DNA of 64,000 bases from NCBI GenBank assembly GCA_036263455.1, contig DATAGZ010000022.1, positions 1 through 64,000 on the forward strand, read 5' to 3'. This DNA is from DATAGZ01 sp036263455. Its GTDB lineage: Bacteria; Pseudomonadota; Alphaproteobacteria; Dongiales; Dongiaceae. This document shows, piece by piece, positions 17,168 to 25,452 of the stretch. The first letter of the stretch is position 1, and the number at the start of each line of letters is the position of its first letter. Both the position numbers and the translations under genes were made by a program. A model generated the notes under the pieces. The model saw only the letters and a program-made list of their open reading frames with translations, ran no database searches and was not told the DNA's origin.

Positions 17168-18043
17168 TCAAGCTGCCTTGCGATTCTTATGCTGTTGCGT
17201 TCCACGGTTCAAGATCCCGTCGCCAGGCAGGAGCGTATCCGGGGCAATCAGCCCGCCGTCGCCAATTTCGGCATAGAGCGGCCGAAAATCGCGCTGGGTC
17301 GCCTGGAAGAGATCCTCGAAGGATCGCAAGACGAAATAAGTCTGCTGGTAATCGTCGATGCGGTATTGGGTGCGCATCACCCGCGCGCAATTGAACCAAA
17401 TCCGATGTGGACTCTCGTTTTCAACAGAAAAGACAGTCTCTCCGCCAGAGGAGAGGATACCCGCCCCGTAGGCGCGCAATCCCTCTCCGGTTGCGATCAA
17501 TCCGAACTCGACCATGTACCAGTAGAGGCGCGCCAGGATCGGGGTCGTGCCCAGTCGCTGGGCCTCCGCGCCTTTGAAGCCATAGGCCTGCATGTAATCC
17601 GCGAAGACCGGGTCAAAAAGTAGCGGGACATGGCCGAAGAAATCGTGAAAAATATCGGGCTCAACCAGATAATCGAATTCCTCGGGTTTGCGTAGCCAGT
17701 TAGTGACCGGGAAGCGCCGCTCGGCTAAATGATTGAAGAAAATTTCTTCGGGAATCAAGCCGGGCACGGCGATCAGGTGCCAGCCGGTTGCCTTGCGTAA
17801 CGCCACTGAGACCGTCTCCAGATTGGGAATCTCCTGGCTGACATCGAGCCCGGCGATCGCCTGACGGAATTCTGGCGCCGCATACCGGGGAAGTAATGCC
17901 GCCTGGCGTGCATAAAGGCGCCGCCAGAGCGCGTGATCCTCGGGCCGGTAGCCCGACCAATTCTGCGCAATGCTCCAGTCGGCGGCCTTGGCCGAGTAAT
18001 CGCCGCGCAAGCTGTGCTCCGAAGGGATATTCCACTCTGTCAT
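17168..18043 (-). CDS. phhA: Phenylalanine 4-monooxygenase
   Basis: This is a 291-residue bacterial-type aromatic amino acid hydroxylase without the regulatory domain of animal enzymes. The iron ligands lie in PDIFHDFFGHVP (His133, His138) and YWYMVEFGL (Glu179). It converts phenylalanine to tyrosine using tetrahydropterin and oxygen. The pterin-recycling dehydratase (phhB) that often adjoins it is not in this window. Its ATG overlaps the hpd stop as ATGA. Confidence 0.96.
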   Translation of the reverse strand: MTEWNIPSEHSLRGDYSAKAADWSIAQNWSGYRPEDHALWRRLYARQAALLPRYAAPEFRQAIAGLDVSQEIPNLETVSVALRKATGWHLIAVPGLIPEEIFFNHLAERRFPVTNWLRKPEEFDYLVEPDIFHDFFGHVPLLFDPVFADYMQAYGFKGAEAQRLGTTPILARLYWYMVEFGLIATGEGLRAYGAGILSSGGETVFSVENESPHRIWFNCARVMRTQYRIDDYQQTYFVLRSFEDLFQATQRDFRPLYAEIGDGGLIAPDTLLPGDGILNRGTQQHKNRKAA

Positions 18044-19104
18044 GACTTCGTCTCCTGCAACACGCCACGGCGCAACTGATCGCGTTCTATGGATTCGAAA
18101 AGCGCGCGGAAGTTGCCTTCGCCGAATCCCTCATCCCCCTTGCGCTGAATGATTTCAAAGAAGATGGGGCCGATGAGCGTCTGAGTGAAAATCTGAAGAA
18201 GCAACCCGCCGGAAGGCGAGCCATCCAGGAGAATACCGAGCTGGCGCAGCCTGTCGACGTCTTCGCCATGGCCAGGCAGGCGCTCTTCGAGCATATCGTA
18301 ATACGTGCGCGGCGGCGGTTCCATGACGGAGAGGCCATTCCGCCGCAGCCTCTCGACGGTCGTGTAAATGTCGTCCGTTGTCAGGGCGATGTGCTGAATG
18401 CCTTCCCCCTTATAGGCGTGCAGATATTCCTCGATCTGTGACTTGTCGTCGGCGGATTCGTTGATAGGGATGCGGATATTGCCATCCGGGCTGGTCATGG
18501 CGCGCGACTTCAAGCCGGTCAACTTACCCTCGATGTCGAAATAACGGATTTCCCGGAAGTTGAAGAGGCGCTCGTAAAAGCCCGCCCAGTGATCCATGCG
18601 ACCGCGATAGACATTGTTGGTCAGATGGTCGATGGCGGCTAGGCCGAAACCCTTCGGGTGGCGTTCGGCGCCCGGCAGCATGACGAAGTCGATGTCATAA
18701 ATCGAACCGTGTTCATCCCAACGGTCGATCAAAAAAATATGCGCGCCGCCAATGCCCTCGATCGCCGGAAGCGCTAGTTCCATGGGTCCGGGCTGGTTCA
18801 TGACAACCGTAGCGCCGAGCGAGCGAGCCCGCGCGGCCGCGGCCGCGGCGTCGTCCACCCGTATCGCCATGGCGCAGGCGCTCGGCCCATGCTGGCGCGC
18901 GAACTCGGCGGAAAAACCACCGGGTTCCTGATTCAGGAGGAGGTTGATATTGCCCTGCCGCCACAGGGTTACGGCCTTGGAGCGATGGCGGGCGATGGCT
19001 GAAAAGCCGAGATCGCGAAAAGCTTTTTCGAGGATTTGGGGATCGGGGCTAGTAAACTCGACAAATTCGAAACCGCGCGTCCCCATAGGGTTGATCTGAT
19101 CCAT
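18040..19104 (-). CDS. hpd: 4-hydroxyphenylpyruvate dioxygenase
   Basis: The 354-residue protein has two vicinal-oxygen-chelate domains. IDHLTNNVYRG gives the first iron His, EGIQHIALTTDDIY the second, and GPIFFEIIQRKGDEGFGEGNF the terminal Glu. It converts 4-hydroxyphenylpyruvate to homogentisate. It is the first gene of the operon, with a strong GAGGAGGA ribosome site. The divergent Lrp-type gene lies 111 bp away across a shared regulatory region. Confidence 0.96.
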   Translation of the reverse strand: MDQINPMGTRGFEFVEFTSPDPQILEKAFRDLGFSAIARHRSKAVTLWRQGNINLLLNQEPGGFSAEFARQHGPSACAMAIRVDDAAAAAARARSLGATVVMNQPGPMELALPAIEGIGGAHIFLIDRWDEHGSIYDIDFVMLPGAERHPKGFGLAAIDHLTNNVYRGRMDHWAGFYERLFNFREIRYFDIEGKLTGLKSRAMTSPDGNIRIPINESADDKSQIEEYLHAYKGEGIQHIALTTDDIYTTVERLRRNGLSVMEPPPRTYYDMLEERLPGHGEDVDRLRQLGILLDGSPSGGLLLQIFTQTLIGPIFFEIIQRKGDEGFGEGNFRALFESIERDQLRRGVLQETKS

Positions 19105-19177
19105 GACAATTCCTCCTCGTTAAGCATAGCGGCTTTTGCATGGCGTTTTTTTGCGATTTTCCCGGGTCCGGTGAGGC

Positions 19178-19193
19178 TTCTTGCAATAAAGAA
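19178..19193. promoter_or_regulatory. Palindromic operator candidate between hpd and the Lrp-type gene
   Basis: TTCTT-GCAATA-AAGAA is an inverted repeat in the 111-bp divergent region. It overlaps the proposed -35 of the regulator gene, which suits autoregulation plus control of hpd. A flanking pair TCCGGT (19167-19172) / ACCGGA (19193-19198) adds more dyad symmetry. A second TTCTT-N6-AAGAA site occurs at 48965-48980. Confidence 0.5.
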
Positions 19194-19209
19194 CCGGAAA
19201 ACCGACAAT
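19181..19209 (+). promoter_or_regulatory. Candidate promoter of the Lrp-type gene, predicted leaderless
   Basis: TTGCAA (19181-19186), a 17-bp spacer and GACAAT (19204-19209) match four of six bases in each hexamer. The ATG at 19216 begins 6 nt after the -10, where transcription would start, and no Shine-Dalgarno sequence precedes it. Confidence 0.4.
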
Positions 19210-19215
19210 GGACGC

Positions 19216-19710
19216 ATGAATAATGCATTGGACGCCTTCGATCTCCGTCTCCTCACCCTCCTGCAGGAAGACGCCCGGCTGACCCATGCAGAGCTCGGAG
19301 AGCGGATTCATCTCTCGGCCTCCCAGGTCTCGCGGCGTTTGCAGCGTCTGATTGACCACGGGATCATCCGGCATATTCGCGCTGAACTCGATGCAGGACG
19401 GCTGGGAATGGGTTTGAAGGCCTACTGCCTGGTAACCTTGAAAGCGCATGGCGCGGGGCGCATGCGCGATTTTTACCGCCGCGTCATGGCGCTCCCGCAA
19501 ATCATCGAATGCCAATCTCTAACGGGTGAAGCGGATTACCTCTTGAAAGTCGTCACGCCCGACCTCAAGGCTTTCTCCGATTTTATCAGCAACGACCTGC
19601 TCAAGGCATCCGAAGTCGCCCATGTCCGCACCTCGATCGTTCTTGAGAGTATCAAGGAAAACGCACCCTATGCGCTGGATCATCTTAAGCCGCACGCAAC
19701 GAAAGGGTAG
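19216..19710 (+). CDS. Lrp/AsnC-family transcriptional regulator
   Basis: This is a 164-residue regulator with an N-terminal winged helix (DLRLLTLLQEDARLTHAELG followed by the recognition part HLSASQVSRRLQRLIDHGII) and a C-terminal RAM ligand-binding domain (GRMRDFYRRVMALPQIIECQ, then GEADYLLKVV). The divergent position next to hpd suggests it senses phenylalanine or tyrosine and controls their catabolic operon; this is inference from context. ATG 19216 is chosen over upstream in-frame starts because these would run through the hpd promoter. Confidence 0.9.
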   Translation: MNNALDAFDLRLLTLLQEDARLTHAELGERIHLSASQVSRRLQRLIDHGIIRHIRAELDAGRLGMGLKAYCLVTLKAHGAGRMRDFYRRVMALPQIIECQSLTGEADYLLKVVTPDLKAFSDFISNDLLKASEVAHVRTSIVLESIKENAPYALDHLKPHATKG

Positions 19711-19739
19711 CCGCGCTTCTCTCGAGGTTGAACCGCAGG

Positions 19740-20096
19740 TCAGATAGCGGATTCCGCGCCGCGTTTTTCCTTCTGTCTCAGCACGATATGACGCGGATTG
19801 CTGAGGCGTAGCCCCGGCACCACACAGGCAAGCAAAAGATCGTGAAGGCGCCGGCCTGCCTCTCCCTCGGGGAGTGGACCGCGCCTTATGTCTTGTGCCA
19901 ACAAACGGCGCGCTTCGGCGAGCGTCGGCGCACCGCCGAGATACGCGCGATACGCGGCCAGTTCCTCGGTGCGCGGGTCGGCCGCATCGACGAGCCGCTC
20001 GAGATAGGCTAGGATCTTGAGTTTTTCCCCCTCCTCCTCGACCCCAGCCTTGCGCAGCCCGGCGATGAGATCGCGTGCGTTCGGATAATCAAGCAT
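19740..20096 (-). CDS. DUF6285-like small helical protein, unknown function
   Basis: The 118-residue acidic/basic helical protein (MLDYPNARDLIAGLRKAGVE at the start, then GGAPTLAEARRLLAQDIRRG) has no catalytic motif I recognise. It overlaps the preceding phosphotransferase gene by 8 nt. This pairing recalls the DUF6285 proteins found downstream of APH-type phosphotransferases; the family assignment is from memory and tentative. It is probably a partner of that kinase-like protein. Confidence 0.6.
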   Translation of the reverse strand: MLDYPNARDLIAGLRKAGVEEEGEKLKILAYLERLVDAADPRTEELAAYRAYLGGAPTLAEARRLLAQDIRRGPLPEGEAGRRLHDLLLACVVPGLRLSNPRHIVLRQKEKRGAESAI

Positions 20097-20943
20097 AATC
20101 CATCAACAAATCGTAGGCGGCTTCGAGCGCGCGCAGCGGCGTCATGGCCAGGCCCAATCTCCCGCCGGCTCCGTGGCGATATCTCTCGCCCTGTTGCAGG
20201 GCAATGATCGCCCAGCGCAGCAGCGCATATCTCTCCCAAAAGAGGAGGCGATCCATATCGATAACTATCCTGCTGATTGCGGCATAGCCATCTAGTAGAA
20301 CCTGGCGCGGAGCAAGCCCTGCCGCTTCGAGCGTGGAATTGGAGCCACGCCAGCAGCGGGCGCAATACCAGCCGAGATCCTCATAAGGGTCCGCGATCCC
20401 GGCCATTTCCCAATCGAGCACGGCGACAAGCCGGGCCTTGTCGGGAGAAACAAGGCAGTTTCCGAAACGCAGATCGCGGTGGCACAGCGCCAGCCTGTCT
20501 TCGACCGGCGCCTCCGCGCGCAATTTCTGGATCGCCCATTCCAGGATCGGATAATGGCCGGGAAGCGCATCCAACGCACTATGGGCGCTTTCCCACCGAG
20601 CCGCGAGCGGGAAGCGGCGAAATGCAATTCCGCTCCGTTGCCAGGCAAGCCCGTGCAGGCGTGCCATGAATTCTCCGACGGCGCGGGTGATCTCGACCGC
20701 CTGGTCTTCGGTGAGGACAGGATCGCTCTCGCCTTCGATCCGGCGCATGGTGAATTCCGCCTCGTCGAGCGCGATAGGTTCGGCCACGGCAAGGCCCTCG
20801 GTGAAGAGGTATTTCTGGACGGCGAATTCCTCGGCAATCGTTCCGCAATCGCTGGGCGCGGCGCGGCCGCGCCGCTTGCGCACGACATCGCCCTGCCCGT
20901 GCAACTGGTTAACCCAGCCGCCTCGCACCATGGTCGCTGTCAT
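20089..20943 (-). CDS. APH-type phosphotransferase family protein
   Basis: The 284-residue kinase-like protein has CHRDLRFGNCLV (catalytic HRD with Asn), VLDWEMAGIADPYEDLGWY (metal-binding DWE), and an N-lobe region GGWVNQLHGQGDVVRKRRG. The start is fixed at 20943 by the ATGA overlap with the hflX stop. This leaves a very short N-lobe, beginning almost at the glycine loop. Relatives are annotated as aminoglycoside phosphotransferase-like or ACAD10-like; the true substrate is unknown. Confidence 0.82.
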   Translation of the reverse strand: MTATMVRGGWVNQLHGQGDVVRKRRGRAAPSDCGTIAEEFAVQKYLFTEGLAVAEPIALDEAEFTMRRIEGESDPVLTEDQAVEITRAVGEFMARLHGLAWQRSGIAFRRFPLAARWESAHSALDALPGHYPILEWAIQKLRAEAPVEDRLALCHRDLRFGNCLVSPDKARLVAVLDWEMAGIADPYEDLGWYCARCWRGSNSTLEAAGLAPRQVLLDGYAAISRIVIDMDRLLFWERYALLRWAIIALQQGERYRHGAGGRLGLAMTPLRALEAAYDLLMDYA

Positions 20944-22196
20944 TGCGGCGGAAGGGCGAAACGATCGATATTCTCGCGGCTGAGCTTCACTCTGACCGCG
21001 ATACCGGTCTGTTCGTCGGACCGCTCGATGACCTCGCCATGGCGATAGAGCCACGCCAGTTCGCGTCCCTGTTCATGGGCGAGATGATAGGAAACCACCT
21101 GCTCTTCTTGTCCGAGCAGCATATCGATTGCCGCCATCAGCCGGTCAATGCCCTCGCCAGTCGTCGCCGAAACCGGATAGGCCTGGGCGGGGCCAAAGCC
21201 GTCGCGCTCTTGCAGCCGATCGATTTTATTCAAGACATCGATGACCGGTTTTTCCTCGTCGATATCGAGCTGTTCCAGCACCTTCTCGACATCCTCCTTC
21301 TGGGCCTGGCTATCCGGATGGGAAATATCCCGCACATGGAGGATGAGATCGGCGCCTTTCACCTCCTCAAGCGTCGCGCGAAAGGCCGCGACAAGCTCGT
21401 GCGGCAGATCGGAAACGAAGCCGACGGTATCGGAGAAGATCGCCTGGCGCCCGCTCGGCAGGGCCACGCGGCGCATGGCGGGATCAAGCGTCGCGAAAAG
21501 CAGATCGGCCGCCACCACGCCTGCCCCGCTCAGATGGTTGAACAAGGTCGATTTTCCCGCATTGGTGTATCCGACCAGGGCGACGACCGGAAGGGGAACG
21601 CGCTTGCGGGCGGCGCGGTGCAAACCGCGCGTCCTTTGCACATCGGCAAGGTCCCGCTTGAGGCGCTGGACCTTCTCGTCGATTAAGCGCCTATCGATTT
21701 CGAGCTGCGATTCACCCGGACCGCCGAGAAAACCTGCGCCGCCGCGCTGGCGCTCCAAATGGGTCCAGGAGCGGACGAGCCGGCTGCGCTGGTAGGTGAG
21801 CGCCGCCAAATCGACCTGAAGCTGGCCTTCGCGGGTGTGGGCGCGTTCTCCGAATATTTCGATGATCAAGCCGGTGCGGTCGATGACCTTGGTCTTCCAC
21901 TCGCGCTCGAGGTTGCGCTGCTGGATCGGAGTGAGCGCGGCATCCACAACGACCAGGCCTATCTCCTGCTCGGCGATCAGAGCGGCAAGCCGTGCGGTCT
22001 GCCCCGCGCCCAGGTAGGTGGCAGGCTTGATCTCGCCCAGGCGGACGATTTCGGAATGGGCAATCGGCAGACCGATCGCGAGGGCGAGACCGACCGCCTC
22101 CTCAAGCTTGGCGGTAAGGGACCGCCCGTTGACACCTTGGTTCTTGAGCGCCGGATGAATAACGGCGGCGGGTGGTGAAGAAGCGTTACCGCGCAA
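20940..22196 (-). CDS. hflX: GTPase HflX
   Basis: This is a 418-residue ribosome-associated TRAFAC GTPase. The N-terminal HflX domain includes KPATYLGAGQTARLAALIAE and GGAGFLGGPGESQLEIDRR; the G1 motif is GYTNAGKST, G3 is SDTVGFVSDLPHELV and G4 is NKIDRL. HflX splits stalled or hibernating ribosomes. The only usable start is TTG 22196, 5 nt after the hfq stop, which implies translational coupling. hfq-hflX is the usual proteobacterial order. Confidence 0.93.
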   Translation of the reverse strand: MRGNASSPPAAVIHPALKNQGVNGRSLTAKLEEAVGLALAIGLPIAHSEIVRLGEIKPATYLGAGQTARLAALIAEQEIGLVVVDAALTPIQQRNLEREWKTKVIDRTGLIIEIFGERAHTREGQLQVDLAALTYQRSRLVRSWTHLERQRGGAGFLGGPGESQLEIDRRLIDEKVQRLKRDLADVQRTRGLHRAARKRVPLPVVALVGYTNAGKSTLFNHLSGAGVVAADLLFATLDPAMRRVALPSGRQAIFSDTVGFVSDLPHELVAAFRATLEEVKGADLILHVRDISHPDSQAQKEDVEKVLEQLDIDEEKPVIDVLNKIDRLQERDGFGPAQAYPVSATTGEGIDRLMAAIDMLLGQEEQVVSYHLAHEQGRELAWLYRHGEVIERSDEQTGIAVRVKLSRENIDRFALPPQ

Positions 22197-22201
22197 GCGC
22201 T

Positions 22202-22447
22202 CTACCCATTCTCTGGCTCGCTTTCGTTTAAATTCAATGCTTGTCCCGGCATGATTGTGGAAATGGCATGCTTATAAACAAGTTGGACGAACTGATCGCG
22301 CCGCAACAGCAAGCTGAAATTATCGAACCAGGTGACAATACCCTGCAGTTTCACGCCATTGATGAGGAAAACCGTCACAGGCACTTTGCCCTTGCGAATG
22401 GTATTCAAGAAAACGTCTTGGACATTTTGGGATTTTTCGGCCGCCAT
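22202..22447 (-). CDS. hfq: RNA chaperone Hfq
   Basis: The 81-residue Sm-like protein contains the Sm1 region VPVTVFLINGVKLQGIVTWF and the Sm2 motif YKHAISTIMP. The distal-face sequence SQNVQDVFLNTIRKG is standard. It forms the hexamer that pairs small RNAs with mRNAs. ATG 22447 has AAAGGA just upstream; an in-frame extension to 22516 is not needed. hflX follows 5 nt after the stop. Confidence 0.97.
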   Translation of the reverse strand: MAAEKSQNVQDVFLNTIRKGKVPVTVFLINGVKLQGIVTWFDNFSLLLRRDQFVQLVYKHAISTIMPGQALNLNESEPENG

Positions 22448-22506
22448 TTTTTGTCCTTTCTTGGCCAAGCATTTTGCCGCTCGGCAATATTTTCCGAAAA
22501 AACATG

Positions 22507-22515
22507 ATAATAGCA
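22507..22515 (-). promoter_or_regulatory. Extended -10 promoter candidate for hfq
   Basis: On the minus strand TGCTATTAT combines an extended TG element with a TATTAT hexamer about 60 bp before the hfq ATG. No good -35 hexamer is seen, consistent with an extended -10 promoter. Confidence 0.35.
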
Positions 22516-22569
22516 CGAGTTTAGCATAAGCTTACCCGAGCGGCTAGTGTGGATACCGCGACCTCGGTA

Positions 22570-23208
22570 TCAGGACCATAAGCGCGCCAAATCGGCGATG
22601 CTTTCGATATGGGTGATCCCCGCGACGCCAAATTCCTCGAGATGTGGTGGCGCCGGTCGACAGAGAACCGGGCGCGCTCCCAACGCTTGGGCACAAGCAA
22701 TATCCACCGCCGTATCGCCAACAAACCAGACATCCACGCAATCTAAGGACCCGCTGGGAGCCAGGGCGCGCCATGCATGGTCGGGCGCTGGTTTGTCCCG
22801 CTCGGCCTCGCCCGCCCCGACGAGTGCGCCGAACATCCCTTCCCAGCCGAGATGGACGACTTCTTTTCGCAGGAAAACGCCCCGCTTGTTGCTCACGATT
22901 GCGGCATAGATGCCCTGGCGAGACACGGATTCCAACGCCGCTTCCGCGCCCGGCAAGGGGCGGAGGTGGTCGAGATGCAATGCTGCGAAGGTCGTGGAAT
23001 AGATTTCACCGGCCTCCCGCCAACGCGCGCCGAAGATTTCGGGGAAAGAATCTCGCATGGAGCGCAAAGCCCGTTTTTCAGTGTCGCTCCGGTCCCACAG
23101 GGGAAGCGAAAAGCTGGCCAGGGCGGCGTTCATGGCCGCGGTGATCATGTCCCAGCTATCGACCAGCGTATTGTCCCAATCGAAGAGGATGGCGCGCGGT
23201 CTAGGCAT
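22570..23208 (-). CDS. HAD-superfamily phosphatase (Gph-like)
   Basis: The 212-residue protein has HAD motif I FDWDNTLVDSW, motif II VSNKRG, motif III Lys in RDKPAPDHAW, and motif IV FVGDTAVDIACA. The cap domain lies between motifs I and II, as in phosphoglycolate phosphatase-type enzymes. The substrate cannot be told from the sequence. ATG 23208 (MPRPRAILFD) is chosen because longer starts precede motif I with unconserved sequence. It overlaps the transaminase gene by 8 nt. A small hairpin (22552-22571) covers its stop. Confidence 0.85.
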   Translation of the reverse strand: MPRPRAILFDWDNTLVDSWDMITAAMNAALASFSLPLWDRSDTEKRALRSMRDSFPEIFGARWREAGEIYSTTFAALHLDHLRPLPGAEAALESVSRQGIYAAIVSNKRGVFLRKEVVHLGWEGMFGALVGAGEAERDKPAPDHAWRALAPSGSLDCVDVWFVGDTAVDIACAQALGARPVLCRPAPPHLEEFGVAGITHIESIADLARLWS

Positions 23209-24061
23209 GGCCCTGCGCAAGGATATGATCGCGAAAAAGCGCCCGGAGGCGCAGCGTGAAGGGGCCGGGCGCGCCCGTGCCGATGGGTTGTCCATCTATA
23301 GCGATGACGGGCAGGATAGTGGCACTTGCGCTGCTCAGAAATGCCTCCGCGGCATCGAGCGCCTCGGGAATGGAAAAGGAGGTAAAATGCAGCGACATTT
23401 GCGCCTGCTCGGCAAGAGCGCAGGCGATCTGCCGCGTGATGCCCGGCAAAATCGCGTGATCCAGCATATGCGTTTTGATCTCTCCCTTGCGCGTCACAAT
23501 CCAGGCGTTGGTGCTAGTCCCTTCGGTGACATGGCCATGCCGATCGACAAGCCATGCCTCGTAGGCCCCCGCTTCATGCGCCTGCTGCTTGCCCAGAATG
23601 TTGGGCAGGAGATTGATGGATTTGATGTCGCAGCGGCCCCATCTCGTATCGGGGAGGGTGATGACCCGAACGCCGCTGGCATAGGCTTCAGCAGGCAGCC
23701 TCCCGATGCGCTTAACGGTCAGTACGAGGCTGGGCTCAGCGTCGAGCGGAAATTTATGATCGCGGACTGCCACCCCTCGCGTGACCTGGATGTAGCAAAT
23801 ACCGCGGCCGATGCGGTTACGCCGGATCAACTCGTGGATGATCATCATTAAAACCTGGCGCCTCACGGGCCACGGCAAACGGATCTCCGCGAGCGAACGG
23901 TCGAGTCGATCGAAGTGCGGCGCGGCGTCGATAGGCCGGCCTCCCTCGATCATGACCACCTCATAGACTCCATCGCCGAATTGGTAGCCCCTGTCCTCGA
24001 TCCCCACGCACGCCGAGGCATGGGGCACATAGCGTCCGTTGACGTAGGCAATGCGCGCCAT
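23201..24061 (-). CDS. dat: D-amino-acid transaminase
   Basis: The 286-residue PLP enzyme of fold type IV (class IV aminotransferase) has GYQFGDGVYEVV at the entrance, the PLP Lys147 in CDIKSINLLPN, and EGTSTNAWIV and PGITRQ phosphate-binding motifs. It is closest in pattern to bacterial D-alanine aminotransferase, supplying D-Glu and D-Ala for the cell wall; branched-chain aminotransferase activity is less likely. It lies between trkA (2-bp gap) and the HAD gene (overlap). Confidence 0.88.
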   Translation of the reverse strand: MARIAYVNGRYVPHASACVGIEDRGYQFGDGVYEVVMIEGGRPIDAAPHFDRLDRSLAEIRLPWPVRRQVLMMIIHELIRRNRIGRGICYIQVTRGVAVRDHKFPLDAEPSLVLTVKRIGRLPAEAYASGVRVITLPDTRWGRCDIKSINLLPNILGKQQAHEAGAYEAWLVDRHGHVTEGTSTNAWIVTRKGEIKTHMLDHAILPGITRQIACALAEQAQMSLHFTSFSIPEALDAAEAFLSSASATILPVIAIDGQPIGTGAPGPFTLRLRALFRDHILAQGHA

Positions 24062-24063
24062 GA

Positions 24064-25440
24064 TCAGAAAAATTCCAGCCGGACGGCAAAGATCTTCTGG
24101 ACGCGCCGCACCATATCGCTGCGGGCAAACAGCACCACCTGATCGTGGGGTTCGATCACCGTATCGCCTTGGGGCATGATAACGGCCTGCGCGCGCACGA
24201 TCGCCCCGATGATCACCCCATCGGGGAGATCCATGTCACGCAATGGCACCCCGGTCAACCGAGAGGTCTCCAGGGCCTCCATTTCCATCACTTCGCCGAA
24301 ATCATCGCCAAGCGAATGGACCGAATGAATTTTCCCACGGCGAATATGCTGCAGCACCATCGACACCGTGGTCGCCCGCGGCGAAACCACCGCGTCGATC
24401 CCCAAGCCGCCGACCAGCGGCGCATAGGAAGCAGAATTCACCAGTGTAATGCTGCGCTGGCAGCCCGCCTTCTTGGCTAGCAGCGAGGCGAGAATGTTGA
24501 CCTCGTCATTGTTGCTGACCGCGACGATGGTTTCCGCCCCGGCAACATTTGCCTCGGCTAGGATATCTTCCTTGAGCGCGTCGCCACGAATGACGGCAAA
24601 GCGCGGCAGTTGCTGGGCGGCATGTTCCGCCTGGGTCCTGTCGATCTCGATGATTTTTACCTCGGCATCAGGACTGGAATGCCCGATCTTCGCAGCAAGG
24701 TAGGTGCCGATATGGCCTCCTCCGACGATGACCAGGCGTCGCGCCGCCTGTTCCTCATGGCCAAACGCCGCCAGGGCCCGCTTGAGATGGGTTGTTTCGG
24801 CGATGAAATAGACCTGATCATCGGCGAGGATCACCTCGCTGGCATCGGGCACGATGTGGGTATCGCCGCGTGTGATGCCGATGACCGTCACGTGCAAGTC
24901 GGGGAAAAGCGTCGTCAAATGGCGCAGGGGTGTGTTGATCACCGGGCAGTTGGGTGTGCACCGCACGCCAATCAGCGTGACGAGATTGCCTACCAGCGGG
25001 ATGGCATCGAAGGCGCCTGGAATTTCCAAGCGGCGGTAGATCGCTTCGGCCACCTCGACTTCAGGAAAAATGACCGTATCGATTCCCATATTTTCTGAGG
25101 TAAAGATGCTCGACCAACGCGAATCGAAATAGGATTGGTCGCGGACCCGCGCCACTTTAACGGGAATGCCGAACAACGAGTGGCCGATCAGGCACGCCAC
25201 CATGTTGACTTCGTCGGAATAGGTGACGGCAATCAGCATGTCGGCGTCCTTGGCTCCGGCCGCTTCCAGCACGTTGGGATGGGAAGCAAAGCCGGTAACG
25301 CCGAGGATGTCCAACTCGTCCATCAACTGCCGAATCAATTGAGGGTCCTGGTCGATCACGGCAACGTCGTTATCCTCGTGGCACAGATACCGCGCAATCG
25401 TCCCGCCAACCTGGCCAGCCCCGCAAATCACAACTTTCAT
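24064..25440 (-). CDS. trkA: Trk potassium uptake NAD-binding subunit TrkA
   Basis: This is a 458-residue cytoplasmic regulator with two RCK_N/RCK_C units: CGAGQVGGTIARYLCHEDND starts the first Rossmann fold and VGGGHIGTYLAAKI the second (about residue 238). RCK_C sections include VKVARVRDQSYFDSRW and VPLRDMDLPDGVIIGAIVR. It gates the TrkH/G potassium channel. It follows ntrX by 12 bp, an arrangement common in Alphaproteobacteria. Confidence 0.95.
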   Translation of the reverse strand: MKVVICGAGQVGGTIARYLCHEDNDVAVIDQDPQLIRQLMDELDILGVTGFASHPNVLEAAGAKDADMLIAVTYSDEVNMVACLIGHSLFGIPVKVARVRDQSYFDSRWSSIFTSENMGIDTVIFPEVEVAEAIYRRLEIPGAFDAIPLVGNLVTLIGVRCTPNCPVINTPLRHLTTLFPDLHVTVIGITRGDTHIVPDASEVILADDQVYFIAETTHLKRALAAFGHEEQAARRLVIVGGGHIGTYLAAKIGHSSPDAEVKIIEIDRTQAEHAAQQLPRFAVIRGDALKEDILAEANVAGAETIVAVSNNDEVNILASLLAKKAGCQRSITLVNSASYAPLVGGLGIDAVVSPRATTVSMVLQHIRRGKIHSVHSLGDDFGEVMEMEALETSRLTGVPLRDMDLPDGVIIGAIVRAQAVIMPQGDTVIEPHDQVVLFARSDMVRRVQKIFAVRLEFF

Positions 25441-25452
25441 TTTCTATCCTGT

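Noticed and set aside
22552..22571. GATACCG/CGGTATC hairpin as a terminator of the HAD gene
   Set aside because: No T-tract follows on the minus strand and it overlaps the stop codon, so it is not called separately.
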